Assembly: GCA_947581665.1 (NCBI GenBank) | Contig: CANPVI010000064.1 | Span: 1 to 7,987, forward strand | Length of the DNA stretch: 7,987 nucleotides | Direction of reading: 5' to 3' | Source: an uncultured Atopobiaceae bacterium | Lineage (GTDB): Bacteria > Actinomycetota > Coriobacteriia > Coriobacteriales > Atopobiaceae | In this document: positions 1 through 6,307 of the stretch, one piece after another | Numbering within the stretch: position 1 is the stretch's first letter | How the letters are laid out: the number at the start of each line of letters is the position of its first letter | Program-made: the position numbers and the translations under genes | The notes under the pieces: model-generated | What the model saw: only the letters and a program-made list of their open reading frames with translations | Database searches by the model: none | Told to the model about the DNA's origin: nothing

Positions 1-166
1 GTACGGGCGTGCGCTGGGTCTCCCCGCCGTGCTCGGAGTGGGTGAGGAAGGAGCCCTCGATGCCGATGAGCTCGCAGTTGCCCTTCGCGTACACCTCCTG
101 CGTGCCGAGGTCGATGAGCTGGTACTTGAGCGAAGAAGAACCGGCGTTGATGACGAGTACGTTCAT
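1..166 (-). CDS. ackA: Acetate kinase, N-terminal part (cut by window edge)
   Basis: Acetate kinase interconverts acetyl phosphate plus ADP with acetate plus ATP in the cytoplasm. It is the ATP-yielding last step of the phosphotransacetylase/acetate kinase fermentation route. Only the first 55 codons are present. They begin MNVLVINAGSSSLKYQLID, which matches the family's N-terminal signature (hydrophobic-x-N-x-G-S-S-S-x-K) with Asn7 and Ser10-12, and continue into the expected stretch ending in a HSEHGGE-like loop near residues 43-49. The start is the ATG at 166, preceded by GGGGGAGA about six bases upstream, a good ribosome binding site. A 94-base gap separates it from the HIT gene, and a TAGAAT box there suggests its own promoter. 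A pta gene, its common partner, is not between it and the HIT gene, so pta would have to lie elsewhere. Identity is secure; function of the whole protein cannot be judged from this fragment. Confidence 0.94.
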   Translation of the reverse strand, partial: MNVLVINAGSSSLKYQLIDLGTQEVYAKGNCELIGIEGSFLTHSEHGGETQRTPV

Positions 167-223
167 GGAAGTCTCCCCCACCATCGTGTGTGAGCGAAGC
201 GCGCGGCGCCCCGCGTTTTCCCC

Positions 224-229
224 ATTCTA
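224..229 (-). promoter_or_regulatory. Possible -10 box upstream of ackA
   Basis: Read on the minus strand this is TAGAAT, one base from the sigma-70 type consensus TATAAT, about 57 bases before the ackA start codon. No convincing -35 hexamer stands 16-18 bases upstream. A short GC-rich inverted repeat (CGCGG/CCGCG, around 203-216) would fall in the leader. It would let ackA be transcribed apart from the upstream xse/HIT genes. The call rests on one box only. Confidence 0.3.
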
Positions 230-234
230 TGCGA

Positions 235-256
235 GCGCACGGCCCGTACGGTGCGC
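235..256 (-). terminator. Weak hairpin just past the HIT gene stop
   Basis: Six-base perfect arms (GCGCAC / GTGCGC) enclose a ten-base loop that contains the self-complementary CCGTACGG. The hairpin lies five bases beyond the HIT stop codon on the transcribed strand. No run of T follows it, so it is at most a weak or factor-dependent terminator, or chance pairing in GC-rich DNA. Confidence 0.2.
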
Positions 257-260
257 GTTC

Positions 261-602
261 CTACGGGATGAGCCCCTCGCCGAGCGGCTCGCCGCCCAGG
301 ACGTGGAAGTGCAGGTGCTCGACCGTCTGGCCCGCGTCCGCGCCGGTGTTCGCGATGACGCGGAAGCCACGATCGGAAAGGCCCTTCGCGCGCGCCACCT
401 CGCCGATCGCCGCCACCACCTCGGCGAGCTCAGCCGCCGAGACGTCGTCGAGGAGGTTTGCGTGGTGCTCCTTCGGGACTACGAGCACGTGCACCGGCGC
501 CTGGGGGTTGAGATCCTCGAAGGCGATGACCTGGTCGTTCTCGTAGACCACCGTCGCGGGGATCTCCCCCGCGCAGATCTTGCAGAAGATGCAATCGTCC
601 AT
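261..602 (-). CDS. HIT-family nucleotide hydrolase (HINT/histidine-triad protein)
   Basis: A small cytoplasmic histidine-triad protein of 113 residues, the usual size for the HINT branch, which hydrolyses nucleoside phosphoramidates and acyl-AMP adducts through a histidine-AMP intermediate. The triad is visible as HLHFHVLGG with His96, His98 and His100 near the C-terminus. The N-terminus has the typical CIFCKI segment, whose Cys4 and Cys7 are candidate zinc ligands. The family's NPQAPVHVLVVPKEH strand runs about residues 32-46, and ANTGADAGQTVEHLHFH is the second half of the binding site. A GTG at 608 would add two residues, but GAGGA then abuts it directly. The ATG at 602 has GAGGA six bases upstream and is preferred. 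The start lies two bases beyond the xseB stop, so translation is probably coupled. The exact in vivo substrate cannot be read from sequence. Confidence 0.95.
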   Translation of the reverse strand: MDDCIFCKICAGEIPATVVYENDQVIAFEDLNPQAPVHVLVVPKEHHANLLDDVSAAELAEVVAAIGEVARAKGLSDRGFRVIANTGADAGQTVEHLHFHVLGGEPLGEGLIP

Positions 603-604
603 GC

Positions 605-877
605 TCACTCCTCATCCAGAAACGCGCTCTTCGGCGCCGAGAGCTCCGTGGGGAGCGCCTCGAGCTCCGCCTCGTTTTGCGCCATGAGCACGCTCACCTT
701 CTGCTCGGCATCGGCGAGCCGCGCCCGCAGCATCTTGAGCAGCGCCGAAGCGCGCTCGTAGCGCTCGAGCGCCTCCTCGAGCTCGAGGTCGCCCGTCTCG
801 AGCGAGCGCACGATGCGCTCGAGCTCGATCGAGCCCTCCTTGTAGCTCATCTCCTCCAAGGGCCTTTCATCGCTCAT
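605..877 (-). CDS. xseB: Exodeoxyribonuclease VII small subunit
   Basis: A 90-residue small subunit of exonuclease VII. Several copies pack on the long catalytic XseA chain to form the enzyme that degrades single-stranded DNA from both ends into acid-soluble oligonucleotides in repair and recombination. The protein is almost wholly helical and highly charged. The family core is clear: SYKEGSIELERIVRSLETGD (residues 11-30) followed by LELEEALERYERASALLKML (31-50), a two-helix antiparallel hairpin. A third helix (about 51-72) and a short acidic tail follow. The ATG at 877 has AAAGGAT about six bases upstream. The gene lies 42 bases downstream of xseA, in the normal order, and directly precedes the HIT gene. 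Length and motif leave little doubt. Confidence 0.95.
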   Translation of the reverse strand: MSDERPLEEMSYKEGSIELERIVRSLETGDLELEEALERYERASALLKMLRARLADAEQKVSVLMAQNEAELEALPTELSAPKSAFLDEE

Positions 878-919
878 GGCAATCCTTTCAGATCCGTGCG
901 AGGTACGTACGCGGGGACT

Positions 920-2272
920 TCATCGAAGAGCATCGGGGGCGGCGGGCTCGCTCGCGCAGGTGACCTCGGCTTCGAGCGAACCTTGGCCGAGGACGGCGAC
1001 GATGCGCTGCCCCACCTCGACATCCGAGGCGCGAGCGACCACATGGCCCTTCGCGTCCTTGACGATCGAATAGCCGCGCCCCAGGACGGCGAGCGGGGAG
1101 AGCGCCTGGAGCGAGGCGTCGAGCGCAAGGAGGCGCGACGTGGCGCGCTCGAGGGAGCGGCGGGCACCGAGATCCGCGCGCCCGGAGAGCCTCGCGAGGA
1201 GCTCGGCTTGATGCTTGAGCCCCCTCGGGAGGGCGTCCGCGATTCGCTCCTCGGCGCGATCGAGGTCGCGGGCGCGATCGAAAATGAGAAGCGCGGGATC
1301 GCGCATGGCCCGCGAGGAAGCGAGGGCGCCGAGAAGCTCGAGACGCTGCCTCAATCCCTGGGAGAGCGAAAGCGGGAGCCGTGCGGCGAGACCCGAGAGC
1401 GCTTCGTTCGCGGTGTCCACGCGTCGCACGAGCACCGCCTCGAGGCGCTTCGCGCGTTCCCGCAGGGCGTCTTCAAGCTGGCTCATGGGCGGTGCGATGG
1501 ACTCGGCGGCCGCCGTGGGCGTGGACTGGCGCCTCGACGCCACGAGGTCGGCGATCGTCACGTCCGGCTCGTGGCCGATGCCCGTCACCACCGGCACGCG
1601 AAGCGCGACGATCGTGCGAGCGAGACCCTCGTCGTTGAAGGCCATGAGGTCTTCATAGGAGCCGCCGCCGCGCACGAGGAGGATCGCATCCGGCGCCGTG
1701 GCCTCAGCGGCCCTCAGGGCGGCGATGATCGTGGGAGGGGCATCCGCGCCCTGCACGCTGCAGGAGCACAGGGTGACCTCCACGAGGCGATTCCTGCGCG
1801 CGAGGGTGCGCACGACGTCGTCCTTCACCGAGCCCGAAAGCGAGGTGACCACGCACACGCGCTCGCAGAACGCAGGCACCTTGCGCTTGGCGGCCTCGTC
1901 CATGAGGCCCTCGGCGGCAAGCCTCTTCGCGAGCGCCGCCACACGCTGGCGAAGCGCGCCCTCGCCCGTGGCCTCCACGGAGCTCGCGATGAAGGACATG
2001 CGCCCCGAGCGCACGTAGACGTCGAAGGTGCCCGTGAGCTCCACCTCGAGGCCGTCCTTCAGCTCGAAATCGAGCCTGGCGAACGTGGAGCGCCACACGA
2101 TGACGCTCATGGACGCCTCTTCGTCCTTGAGGTCGAAGTAGCAGTGCCCGCTCCTCGCGTTCGGACCGCGAAAGCCGGAGACCTCCCCCACCACGCGAAA
2201 CGTCCCCATGCCGTTCAAGGTGGCCTTGGCCACCTCGACGGCACGCGCGACGGAGATGGGATCTTTGGGCAT
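920..2272 (-). CDS. xseA: Exodeoxyribonuclease VII large subunit
   Basis: The 450-residue catalytic subunit of exonuclease VII, close to the usual family length. An N-terminal OB-fold single-strand-DNA-binding domain covers about residues 5-100, including VVGEVSGFRGPNARSGHCYF and a D-L-K-D turn. The catalytic domain follows: VVTSLSGSVKDD (141-152), VRGGGSYEDLMAFNDE (200-215) and GIGHEPDVTIADLVA (231-245) running into a TPTAAAE segment (251-257). These are the conserved blocks of the XseA family. A long helical region (about 260-390) that would carry XseB is next, and the C-terminal barrel-closing segment SPLAVLGRGYSIV (392-404) is intact. The ATG directly abuts the TAG of the upstream peptidase gene (TAG-ATG, no gap). 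Only a weak AGGCGG is available as a ribosome site, so translation is likely coupled to the peptidase. No frameshift or missing motif is seen. Confidence 0.97.
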   Translation of the reverse strand: MPKDPISVARAVEVAKATLNGMGTFRVVGEVSGFRGPNARSGHCYFDLKDEEASMSVIVWRSTFARLDFELKDGLEVELTGTFDVYVRSGRMSFIASSVEATGEGALRQRVAALAKRLAAEGLMDEAAKRKVPAFCERVCVVTSLSGSVKDDVVRTLARRNRLVEVTLCSCSVQGADAPPTIIAALRAAEATAPDAILLVRGGGSYEDLMAFNDEGLARTIVALRVPVVTGIGHEPDVTIADLVASRRQSTPTAAAESIAPPMSQLEDALRERAKRLEAVLVRRVDTANEALSGLAARLPLSLSQGLRQRLELLGALASSRAMRDPALLIFDRARDLDRAEERIADALPRGLKHQAELLARLSGRADLGARRSLERATSRLLALDASLQALSPLAVLGRGYSIVKDAKGHVVARASDVEVGQRIVAVLGQGSLEAEVTCASEPAAPDALR

Positions 2273-2968
2273 CTAGCGCCGCCTGTTGGTCTGGCCGAGC
2301 AGGTAGACGAGCTGCATGATGGAGGTGAGCGCGGCGGCCACGTACGTGAGCGCGGCGGCCGTGAGCACCTTCTTCGCGCCACGGAGGGTCGTGTCGTCGT
2401 AGCCGGCCTGGCGCAGGTAGACGATCGCGCGATGCGAGGCGTCGAACTCCACCGGCAGCGTGACGAGCTGGAAGATGACGGAGAACGCGAAGAGGATGAT
2501 CGCGAGGGTCATGAGGCCGGAGATGGTCATGCAGGCGCCGATGATGAAGACGATCATCCAGAGCGATGAGCAGAAGTTCACCACCGGCACGAGCGCGGAG
2601 CGGATCTTCCCCGGCACGTAGCCGCGCGCCGTCTGGACGGCATGGCCCGTCTCGTGGCAGGCCACCGCCGCCGAGGCCACCGAGCCGCCGTTCATGTTCT
2701 CGTTCGAGAGGTGGAGGGTGTTGTCCCGCGGATCGTAGTGGTCCGTGAGCTCGCCGGGGGTGGCGAGGATCCCCGCGACGGCGACGCCGTTGTAGGCGAG
2801 CATCTCGCGCGCCACCTGGGCGCCGGACTTCCTCCCGGGAAGCGGCACCTTGCTCCACGTGTTGTACGTCGAGTGGATGTAGCCCTGCGTGGCGAAGCCC
2901 AGGATGAGCGACACCACCACGAGCAGGATGTAGCTCCAGTTGAAGCCATAGAACATCGGGATGTACAT
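2273..2968 (-). CDS. YugP-type membrane zinc metallopeptidase
   Basis: A 231-residue integral membrane protein of the neutral zinc metallopeptidase family typified by Bacillus YugP (Zn_peptidase_2). The HExxH signature is HETGH at residues 105-109, inside the family block SVASAAVACHETGHAVQ (96-112). A likely third zinc ligand is Glu174 in LPVEFDASHRA, where the family keeps LPVEF(N/D)AS. Hydrophobic segments lie at about 12-29, 126-148, 150-172 and 203-225. This places one helix before the protease region and a pair between the HExxH and the LPVEF segment. The ATG at 2968 has a near-ideal GGAGG five bases away. Its stop codon touches the xseA start, so the protease and exonuclease VII genes share a transcript. 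Physiological substrates are unknown for most of this family. Assignment to the family is firm; its role here is not known. Confidence 0.92.
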   Translation of the reverse strand: MYIPMFYGFNWSYILLVVVSLILGFATQGYIHSTYNTWSKVPLPGRKSGAQVAREMLAYNGVAVAGILATPGELTDHYDPRDNTLHLSNENMNGGSVASAAVACHETGHAVQTARGYVPGKIRSALVPVVNFCSSLWMIVFIIGACMTISGLMTLAIILFAFSVIFQLVTLPVEFDASHRAIVYLRQAGYDDTTLRGAKKVLTAAALTYVAAALTSIMQLVYLLGQTNRRR

Positions 2969-2972
2969 GGAA

Positions 2973-2977
2973 CCTCC
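2973..2977 (-). promoter_or_regulatory. Strong Shine-Dalgarno of the peptidase gene, partly in a small hairpin
   Basis: The minus strand reads CGGAGGTTCC then ATG: a GGAGG core with five-base spacing. The two 5' bases of that core overlap one arm of a five-base inverted repeat (CCGAT / ATCGG, 2976-2989, four-base loop). The pairing is short, so an effect on initiation is only possible. Confidence 0.6.
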
Positions 2978-3007
2978 GATTGGGATCGGGTGTTTGGCTC
3001 ACCGCCA

Positions 3008-3013
3008 AGTGTA
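3008..3013 (-). promoter_or_regulatory. Possible -10 box for the peptidase-xseA-xseB-HIT operon
   Basis: On the minus strand the sequence CCTACACTTGG carries TACACT 39 bases upstream of the peptidase ATG. It closely matches the CCTATACTTGG at the same distance before rfbA in this window. No clear -35 element is visible 16-18 bases upstream. If used, it would allow the operon to be transcribed separately from rnd in the 76-base gap after the rnd stop. Confidence 0.38.
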
Positions 3014-3044
3014 GGGCGCAAACCCGACGAGAATTACGGCGCTC

Positions 3045-4172
3045 CTAGAGCCTCACGACTTTCCCGTCTTTCACCGTGAGGCCGATCTCCCCTGCGAGCA
3101 GGCGCCGCAATGGCTCGCCCGCCACCTCCTTGCGCCATCCCGAATCGAGCGGGTTCATCCGGTGGCTCACGAGGTCGAGGAGGTCGTCGCGGTTTGCGAT
3201 GAGGGGCGCCGCGATGCCGTTCTCCTCGGCGATCAGCCGAAGGAGCGCATAGAGGAGGTCGACCGCGCTCTCCGCCTCCTGGCTCGGCTTTTGGCGATGC
3301 AGCACCTCGGGGAGCCTCTCCTGCGGGCATGCCCTCCCGCGCTTCACCGCGAGGAGCATGAGGCTCGCGTCCCCTTCCGAGAGCTGCGCGGTGCCGCGGA
3401 TCCTGCGAAGGCGATCCGCGCTCGTGGGCATGCGCTTCGCCATCTCCACGAGCACCTCGTCGCCCAGCACCCACTTCCTCGGGATGTCGCGACGACGCGC
3501 GATCGTATCGCGCGCCCTGGCCACCTCGCGCAACACGCCGAGCTGACGGCGCGTGAGGCCTCCTATGCGCTTGACGTGCAGGTAGGCCTCGTCGGGATTC
3601 TGCACGGCGATGGCGTGCAGGCGCGCGGCCTCGCATTCGGGCAGCACCCAGCCGAGACGGCCCTGCTCCTCGAGCCGCTTCACCATCTTGTCGTAGATCT
3701 TCGGCAGGTAGCGCACGTCGTCGAGGGCATAGGAAAGCTGCTCCTCGTCCAAGGGGCGCCGCGACCAGTCCGTGAGCGAGGCGGCCTTGTCGAGGTGGAC
3801 GCCGCAGTAGATCTCCACGAGGGTTCCGTAGCCGAGCTGGAGGCGCTGGCCGAGGAACGCGGCGGCGATCTGCGTGTCGAACACGTTCTGCGGCGGCTTT
3901 CCGAAGGTCTGCGTGAGGATCTCGATGTCTTGCGAGCAGGCGTGGAAGACCTTGGGGATCGAAGGGTCGGCGAGCAACTCCCCCACGCCGGAGAGGTCGA
4001 GCTTGGCCAAAGGATCGATGGCCACCTGCTCCTCGTGGGTGCCGAGCTGGATGAGGCAGAGCATGGGGAAGTACGTCCGCTCGCGTAAAAACTCCGTATC
4101 CACGGCGATGAGCGGCGCCTTGCGTGCGCGCTCGAGGAAGCCATCCACCCCCGCCATGGTCTTTAGGAACAC
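3045..4172 (-). CDS. rnd: Ribonuclease D
   Basis: A 375-residue 3'-5' exoribonuclease of the DEDD-y class, which trims the 3' ends of tRNA precursors and other small stable RNAs. All five active-site residues are present in order: Asp25 and Glu27 in AVDTEFLRE, Asp82 in HACSQDIEIL, and Tyr148 and Asp152 in SYALDDVRYL, the Y-x3-D spacing of the class. The supporting FDTQIAAAFL block (98-107) is also there. After the nuclease domain come two helical HRDC-like regions, about 205-285 and 295-365, so the length equals full-size RNase D. The start is taken as the GTG at 4172, preceded by AGGGA seven bases away. An internal ATG at 4157 has a poorer ribosome site and would leave only 19 residues before Asp25, against about 27 in the E. 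coli enzyme. The gene heads the minus-strand cluster and diverges from the lipid-kinase-like gene. Confidence 0.95.
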   Translation of the reverse strand: MFLKTMAGVDGFLERARKAPLIAVDTEFLRERTYFPMLCLIQLGTHEEQVAIDPLAKLDLSGVGELLADPSIPKVFHACSQDIEILTQTFGKPPQNVFDTQIAAAFLGQRLQLGYGTLVEIYCGVHLDKAASLTDWSRRPLDEEQLSYALDDVRYLPKIYDKMVKRLEEQGRLGWVLPECEAARLHAIAVQNPDEAYLHVKRIGGLTRRQLGVLREVARARDTIARRRDIPRKWVLGDEVLVEMAKRMPTSADRLRRIRGTAQLSEGDASLMLLAVKRGRACPQERLPEVLHRQKPSQEAESAVDLLYALLRLIAEENGIAAPLIANRDDLLDLVSHRMNPLDSGWRKEVAGEPLRRLLAGEIGLTVKDGKVVRL

Positions 4173-4282
4173 GACACCATCCCTACGCTCGTGAAACGCT
4201 CTGCCCCAAGGAAAAGGCGTTAGGGCTACCCTTAAGACTCAGTCGCTGCGATTGCCTAAGGATACTCGAGAAGCCGGGAACC
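4173..4282. promoter_or_regulatory. Divergent intergenic region between rnd and the lipid-kinase-like gene
   Basis: This 110-base gap must hold the promoters of both flanking genes. On the plus strand GATACT (4261-4266) could be a -10 box about 17 bases before the ATG, implying a very short leader, but no good -35 is seen. On the minus strand no box is convincing. A small AGGG-CTA-CCCT hairpin lies near 4212-4222, in the least GC-rich part of the gap. No operator or RNA gene could be recognised. Confidence 0.35.
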
Positions 4283-5251
4283 ATGCGCACGCTCATCGTC
4301 CATGCCGGAGCCACGGGGTACGCCTCGGACGCCGTCTTCCAGTTCCAGCGCTACCTGCTGGACGCGGGAGACGAGTGCCTGCTGCGCCAGCTCGGAGAGA
4401 CGTGGGACGACGACGAGGCGCTCGGCGATGCCGAGGATTTCGACCTCGTGGTGCTCTCCGGTGGCGATTACGAGGTATCGCGCCTGCTCGCGGCGATCTC
4501 CGGGCGCGACGTTCCCGTCTGCGTCTTCCCCTCGGGGCCCGTGAACCTCTTCTTCGCGAGCCTCGGGTGTGCGGCCGAGCCCTTCGCGCTCGCCCACGCG
4601 TGCCGCGAGGGCCGCACCGTCGCCGCCGATCTCGGGGAAATCTCCTGGTACGGGGCCGATGGACGCTACGAGCGCCGGAGCTTCTCCCTCATGGCGGGTA
4701 CGGGCTTCGATGCCGAGCTCATGCGCGCAGGCGCGTCGAACCGCCACGCGATGGGCCAGATCGCCTATTTCATGGCCGCGCTTTCCAACCCCCAGCCGCC
4801 GGTCGTGCACTTCTCCATCGAGCTCGACGGCCAACTCATCGAGCGCGAGGGCATCGCGTGCCTCGTGGCGAACACCGCGATGATCCAAGGCGATATCGAG
4901 ATCGTGCCGAATTGCCGGCTTGATGACGGCCTCTTGGACGTGATCGTGCTCGAGACGCCGGATGCGGTCGGGCTCCTGAAACCCGTGTTCTTCGGCTTCC
5001 TCGACCCCTCCGGCAAGAACCTCGGACGCCCGGAGATCGAGAGCTTCCAGGGGCGCCGCGTGCGCGTCCGCGCGGCAGAGCAGGTGCCCATGCAGGTGGA
5101 TGGCGAGCCCCTGGACGACGAGGTCTACGGTTTCGAGGCGAGGATCACGCCCTCCGCGGTGAACCTCATCGTGGATACCTTGAGCCCGTATTTTTCCGGC
5201 ACCGAAGCCGAAAGCGAAGCCGACCGCGCAAGCCTCCTTCGCCACCCGTAG
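4283..5251 (+). CDS. Diacylglycerol/lipid-kinase-fold protein with altered ATP-binding motifs
   Basis: A 322-residue protein with the two-domain layout and length of the DgkB/YegS lipid kinase family. The match is clear in its second half: GTGFDAE (139-145), PNCRLDDGLLDVIV (209-222, with Asp214-Asp215-Gly216) and MQVDGEPL (270-277), whose DGE holds the glutamate (Glu275) that acts as general base in DgkB. The first domain is unusual. The family's NPxSG becomes HAGATG (7-12), GGDGT becomes GGDYE (60-64), and GTxND becomes GPVNL (85-89). The Gly and Thr that contact phosphate in kinases of this fold are therefore lost. It may be a pseudokinase, or use another donor or acceptor. The start is the ATG at 4283; no upstream GTG, TTG or ATG lies nearby in frame, and the ribosome site is weak (GGGAA at short spacing). 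It is the only plus-strand gene and converges on rfbA. Fold assignment is good; activity is uncertain. Confidence 0.82.
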   Translation: MRTLIVHAGATGYASDAVFQFQRYLLDAGDECLLRQLGETWDDDEALGDAEDFDLVVLSGGDYEVSRLLAAISGRDVPVCVFPSGPVNLFFASLGCAAEPFALAHACREGRTVAADLGEISWYGADGRYERRSFSLMAGTGFDAELMRAGASNRHAMGQIAYFMAALSNPQPPVVHFSIELDGQLIEREGIACLVANTAMIQGDIEIVPNCRLDDGLLDVIVLETPDAVGLLKPVFFGFLDPSGKNLGRPEIESFQGRRVRVRAAEQVPMQVDGEPLDDEVYGFEARITPSAVNLIVDTLSPYFSGTEAESEADRASLLRHP

Positions 5252-5292
5252 ACGTCGATAACTTGCCGCGCGGCTGATCCTCGATTCTTTTT

Positions 5293-5348
5293 CGCCGTAT
5301 GGCCGGTTTCTCGGTGCGATACCGCACCGAGAAACCGGCCATACGGCG
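5293..5348. terminator. Perfect 26-bp-stem inverted repeat between convergent genes (hairpin 1)
   Basis: Arms 5293-5318 and 5323-5348 are perfectly complementary over 26 bases and enclose the loop ATAC. The stem runs from an outer CGCCG/CGGCG to an apical TCGGTGCG/CGCACCGA. It stands 41 bases past the stop of the lipid-kinase-like gene and 43 bases past the stop of rfbA, so it would fold in both 3' ends, as expected of a bidirectional terminator. There is no run of T directly 3' of the stem on either strand: plus-strand T's come before it, and the plus-strand 3' side reads CAAGTCTTT. Termination would therefore be of the U-tract-less kind. A partner element of identical stem length lies at 6354-6410. 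Confidence 0.7.
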
Positions 5349-5391
5349 CAAGTCTTTGGATGGTTCTGCTGTTCGGAAAAAAGCCGCAGCG

Positions 5392-6267
5392 TCAATGCGA
5401 ATACGCGAGGTGCTTCAGGTAGTGGCCGTAGTCGGTCTTGTCGCAGCGGGAGGCGAGCTCGAGCAGTTGCGCGCGGCCGATCCAGCCCGAGCGGTAGGCG
5501 ATCTCCTCGATGGAACCCACCTTCACGCCGGTGTGGTACTCCACCACGCGGATGAACTCGGCGGCGTTCGCGAGCGAGGCGACGGTGCCCGTGTCGAACC
5601 ACGCGAAGCCGCGCCCGAGGTTCTCCACCGAGAGCACGCCCTTTTCAAGGTAGATCTGGTTGAGGTCCGTGATCTCCAACTCGCCGCGGTTCGAGGGCTG
5701 GAGGCGCGCGGCGTAGTCGCACGCGTGCTCGTCGTAAAAGTAGAGGCCCGTCACGCAGAAGTCCGAGCGCGGATGGCGCGGCTTCTCCTCGATGGAGATG
5801 GCGCGACCGTCCCCATCGAACTCCACGACGCCGAAGCGCTGGGGGTCGTTCACCTTGCATGCGAAGACCGTGGCGCCGCCATCCTCCGCGTGGGCGCGAG
5901 CGCGCTTGAGCATGCCCGTGAAGCCGCCGCCGTAGAAGATGTTGTCGCCCAGCACGAGCGCCGAGGGCTCGCCATCGATGAAGTCCTTGCCGATCACGAA
6001 GGCCTGCGCGAGGCCATCCGGTGAATCTTGGACCTCGTAGCGAAGGGAAATCCCCAGATCGGAACCATCGCCGAGGAGCCGCTTGAACGCCGCGTCGTCC
6101 TCGGGGGTGGTGATGAGAAGCACCTCGCGGATGCCCGCCATGAGGAGCACCGAGAGCGAGTAGTAGATCATCGGCTTGTCGTAGACCGGCAGGAGCTGCT
6201 TGGACACCGCCTGGGTGAGCGGATGGAGCCTCGTGCCATGGCCACCGGCGAGCACGATACCCTTCAT
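5392..6267 (-). CDS. rfbA: Glucose-1-phosphate thymidylyltransferase (RmlA)
   Basis: A 291-residue nucleotidyltransferase that makes dTDP-glucose and pyrophosphate from dTTP and glucose-1-phosphate. This is the first step to dTDP-L-rhamnose and other dTDP-sugars of cell-surface polysaccharides. The full RmlA signature is present: GGHGTRLHPLT (8-18) for nucleotide binding, then VSKQLLPVYDKPMIYYSLS (21-39), DSPDGLAQAF (81-90), LGDNIFYG (106-113, with metal-binding Asp108), EEKP (160-163), GELEITDLN (195-203) and WFDTGT (223-228, with Asp225). The family usually has Pro where Ser37 follows the YY pair. The start is the ATG at 6267 with AAAGGA six to seven bases upstream; the longer frame upstream runs through the promoter and is not translated. 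No rmlB, rmlC or rmlD lies beside it here, so it is an orphan within the window. It has its own probable promoter and ends at hairpin 1. Confidence 0.96.
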   Translation of the reverse strand: MKGIVLAGGHGTRLHPLTQAVSKQLLPVYDKPMIYYSLSVLLMAGIREVLLITTPEDDAAFKRLLGDGSDLGISLRYEVQDSPDGLAQAFVIGKDFIDGEPSALVLGDNIFYGGGFTGMLKRARAHAEDGGATVFACKVNDPQRFGVVEFDGDGRAISIEEKPRHPRSDFCVTGLYFYDEHACDYAARLQPSNRGELEITDLNQIYLEKGVLSVENLGRGFAWFDTGTVASLANAAEFIRVVEYHTGVKVGSIEEIAYRSGWIGRAQLLELASRCDKTDYGHYLKHLAYSH

Positions 6268-6307
6268 ATCCGTTCCTTTCGAACGAGCTACCCCCTCAAC
6301 GCATCCA

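Noticed and set aside
203..220. CGCGG/CCGCG hairpin followed by TTTT on the plus strand as a terminator
   Set aside because: No plus-strand gene ends here; the stem is only five bases and the T's are on the wrong side for the minus-strand genes.
603..608. GTG at 608 as the HIT gene start, giving a four-base overlap with the xseB stop
   Set aside because: The GAGGA ribosome site would touch the GTG with no spacing, whereas it is six bases from the ATG at 602, and homologues usually begin MxDCIFC.
677..2569. A 630-codon open plus-strand frame opposite xseB, xseA and the peptidase gene
   Set aside because: It is antisense to three well-conserved genes, has Arg/Gly/His/Glu-rich composition typical of the complementary strand of high-GC coding DNA, and resembles no protein family I know.
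3162..4088. A 308-codon open plus-strand frame opposite rnd
   Set aside because: RNase D on the other strand has every active-site residue; this frame is its antisense shadow with no recognisable domain.
5299..5355. Short peptides encoded through the hairpins on both strands, because palindromes translate alike
   Set aside because: The similarity of the frames follows automatically from the inverted repeat; there is no ribosome site and no stop-bounded small gene of sensible form.
5286..5357. TCTTT direct repeats flanking hairpin 1 as a target-site duplication of a small transposable element
   Set aside because: Five bases in T-rich flanks are easily matched by chance, the copies are not directly adjacent to the stem ends, and hairpin 2 has no comparable duplication.
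4256..5602. A 448-codon minus-strand frame opposite the lipid-kinase-like gene
   Set aside because: Antisense of a recognisable protein and reads straight through the 26-bp-stem hairpin and into the 3' end of rfbA.
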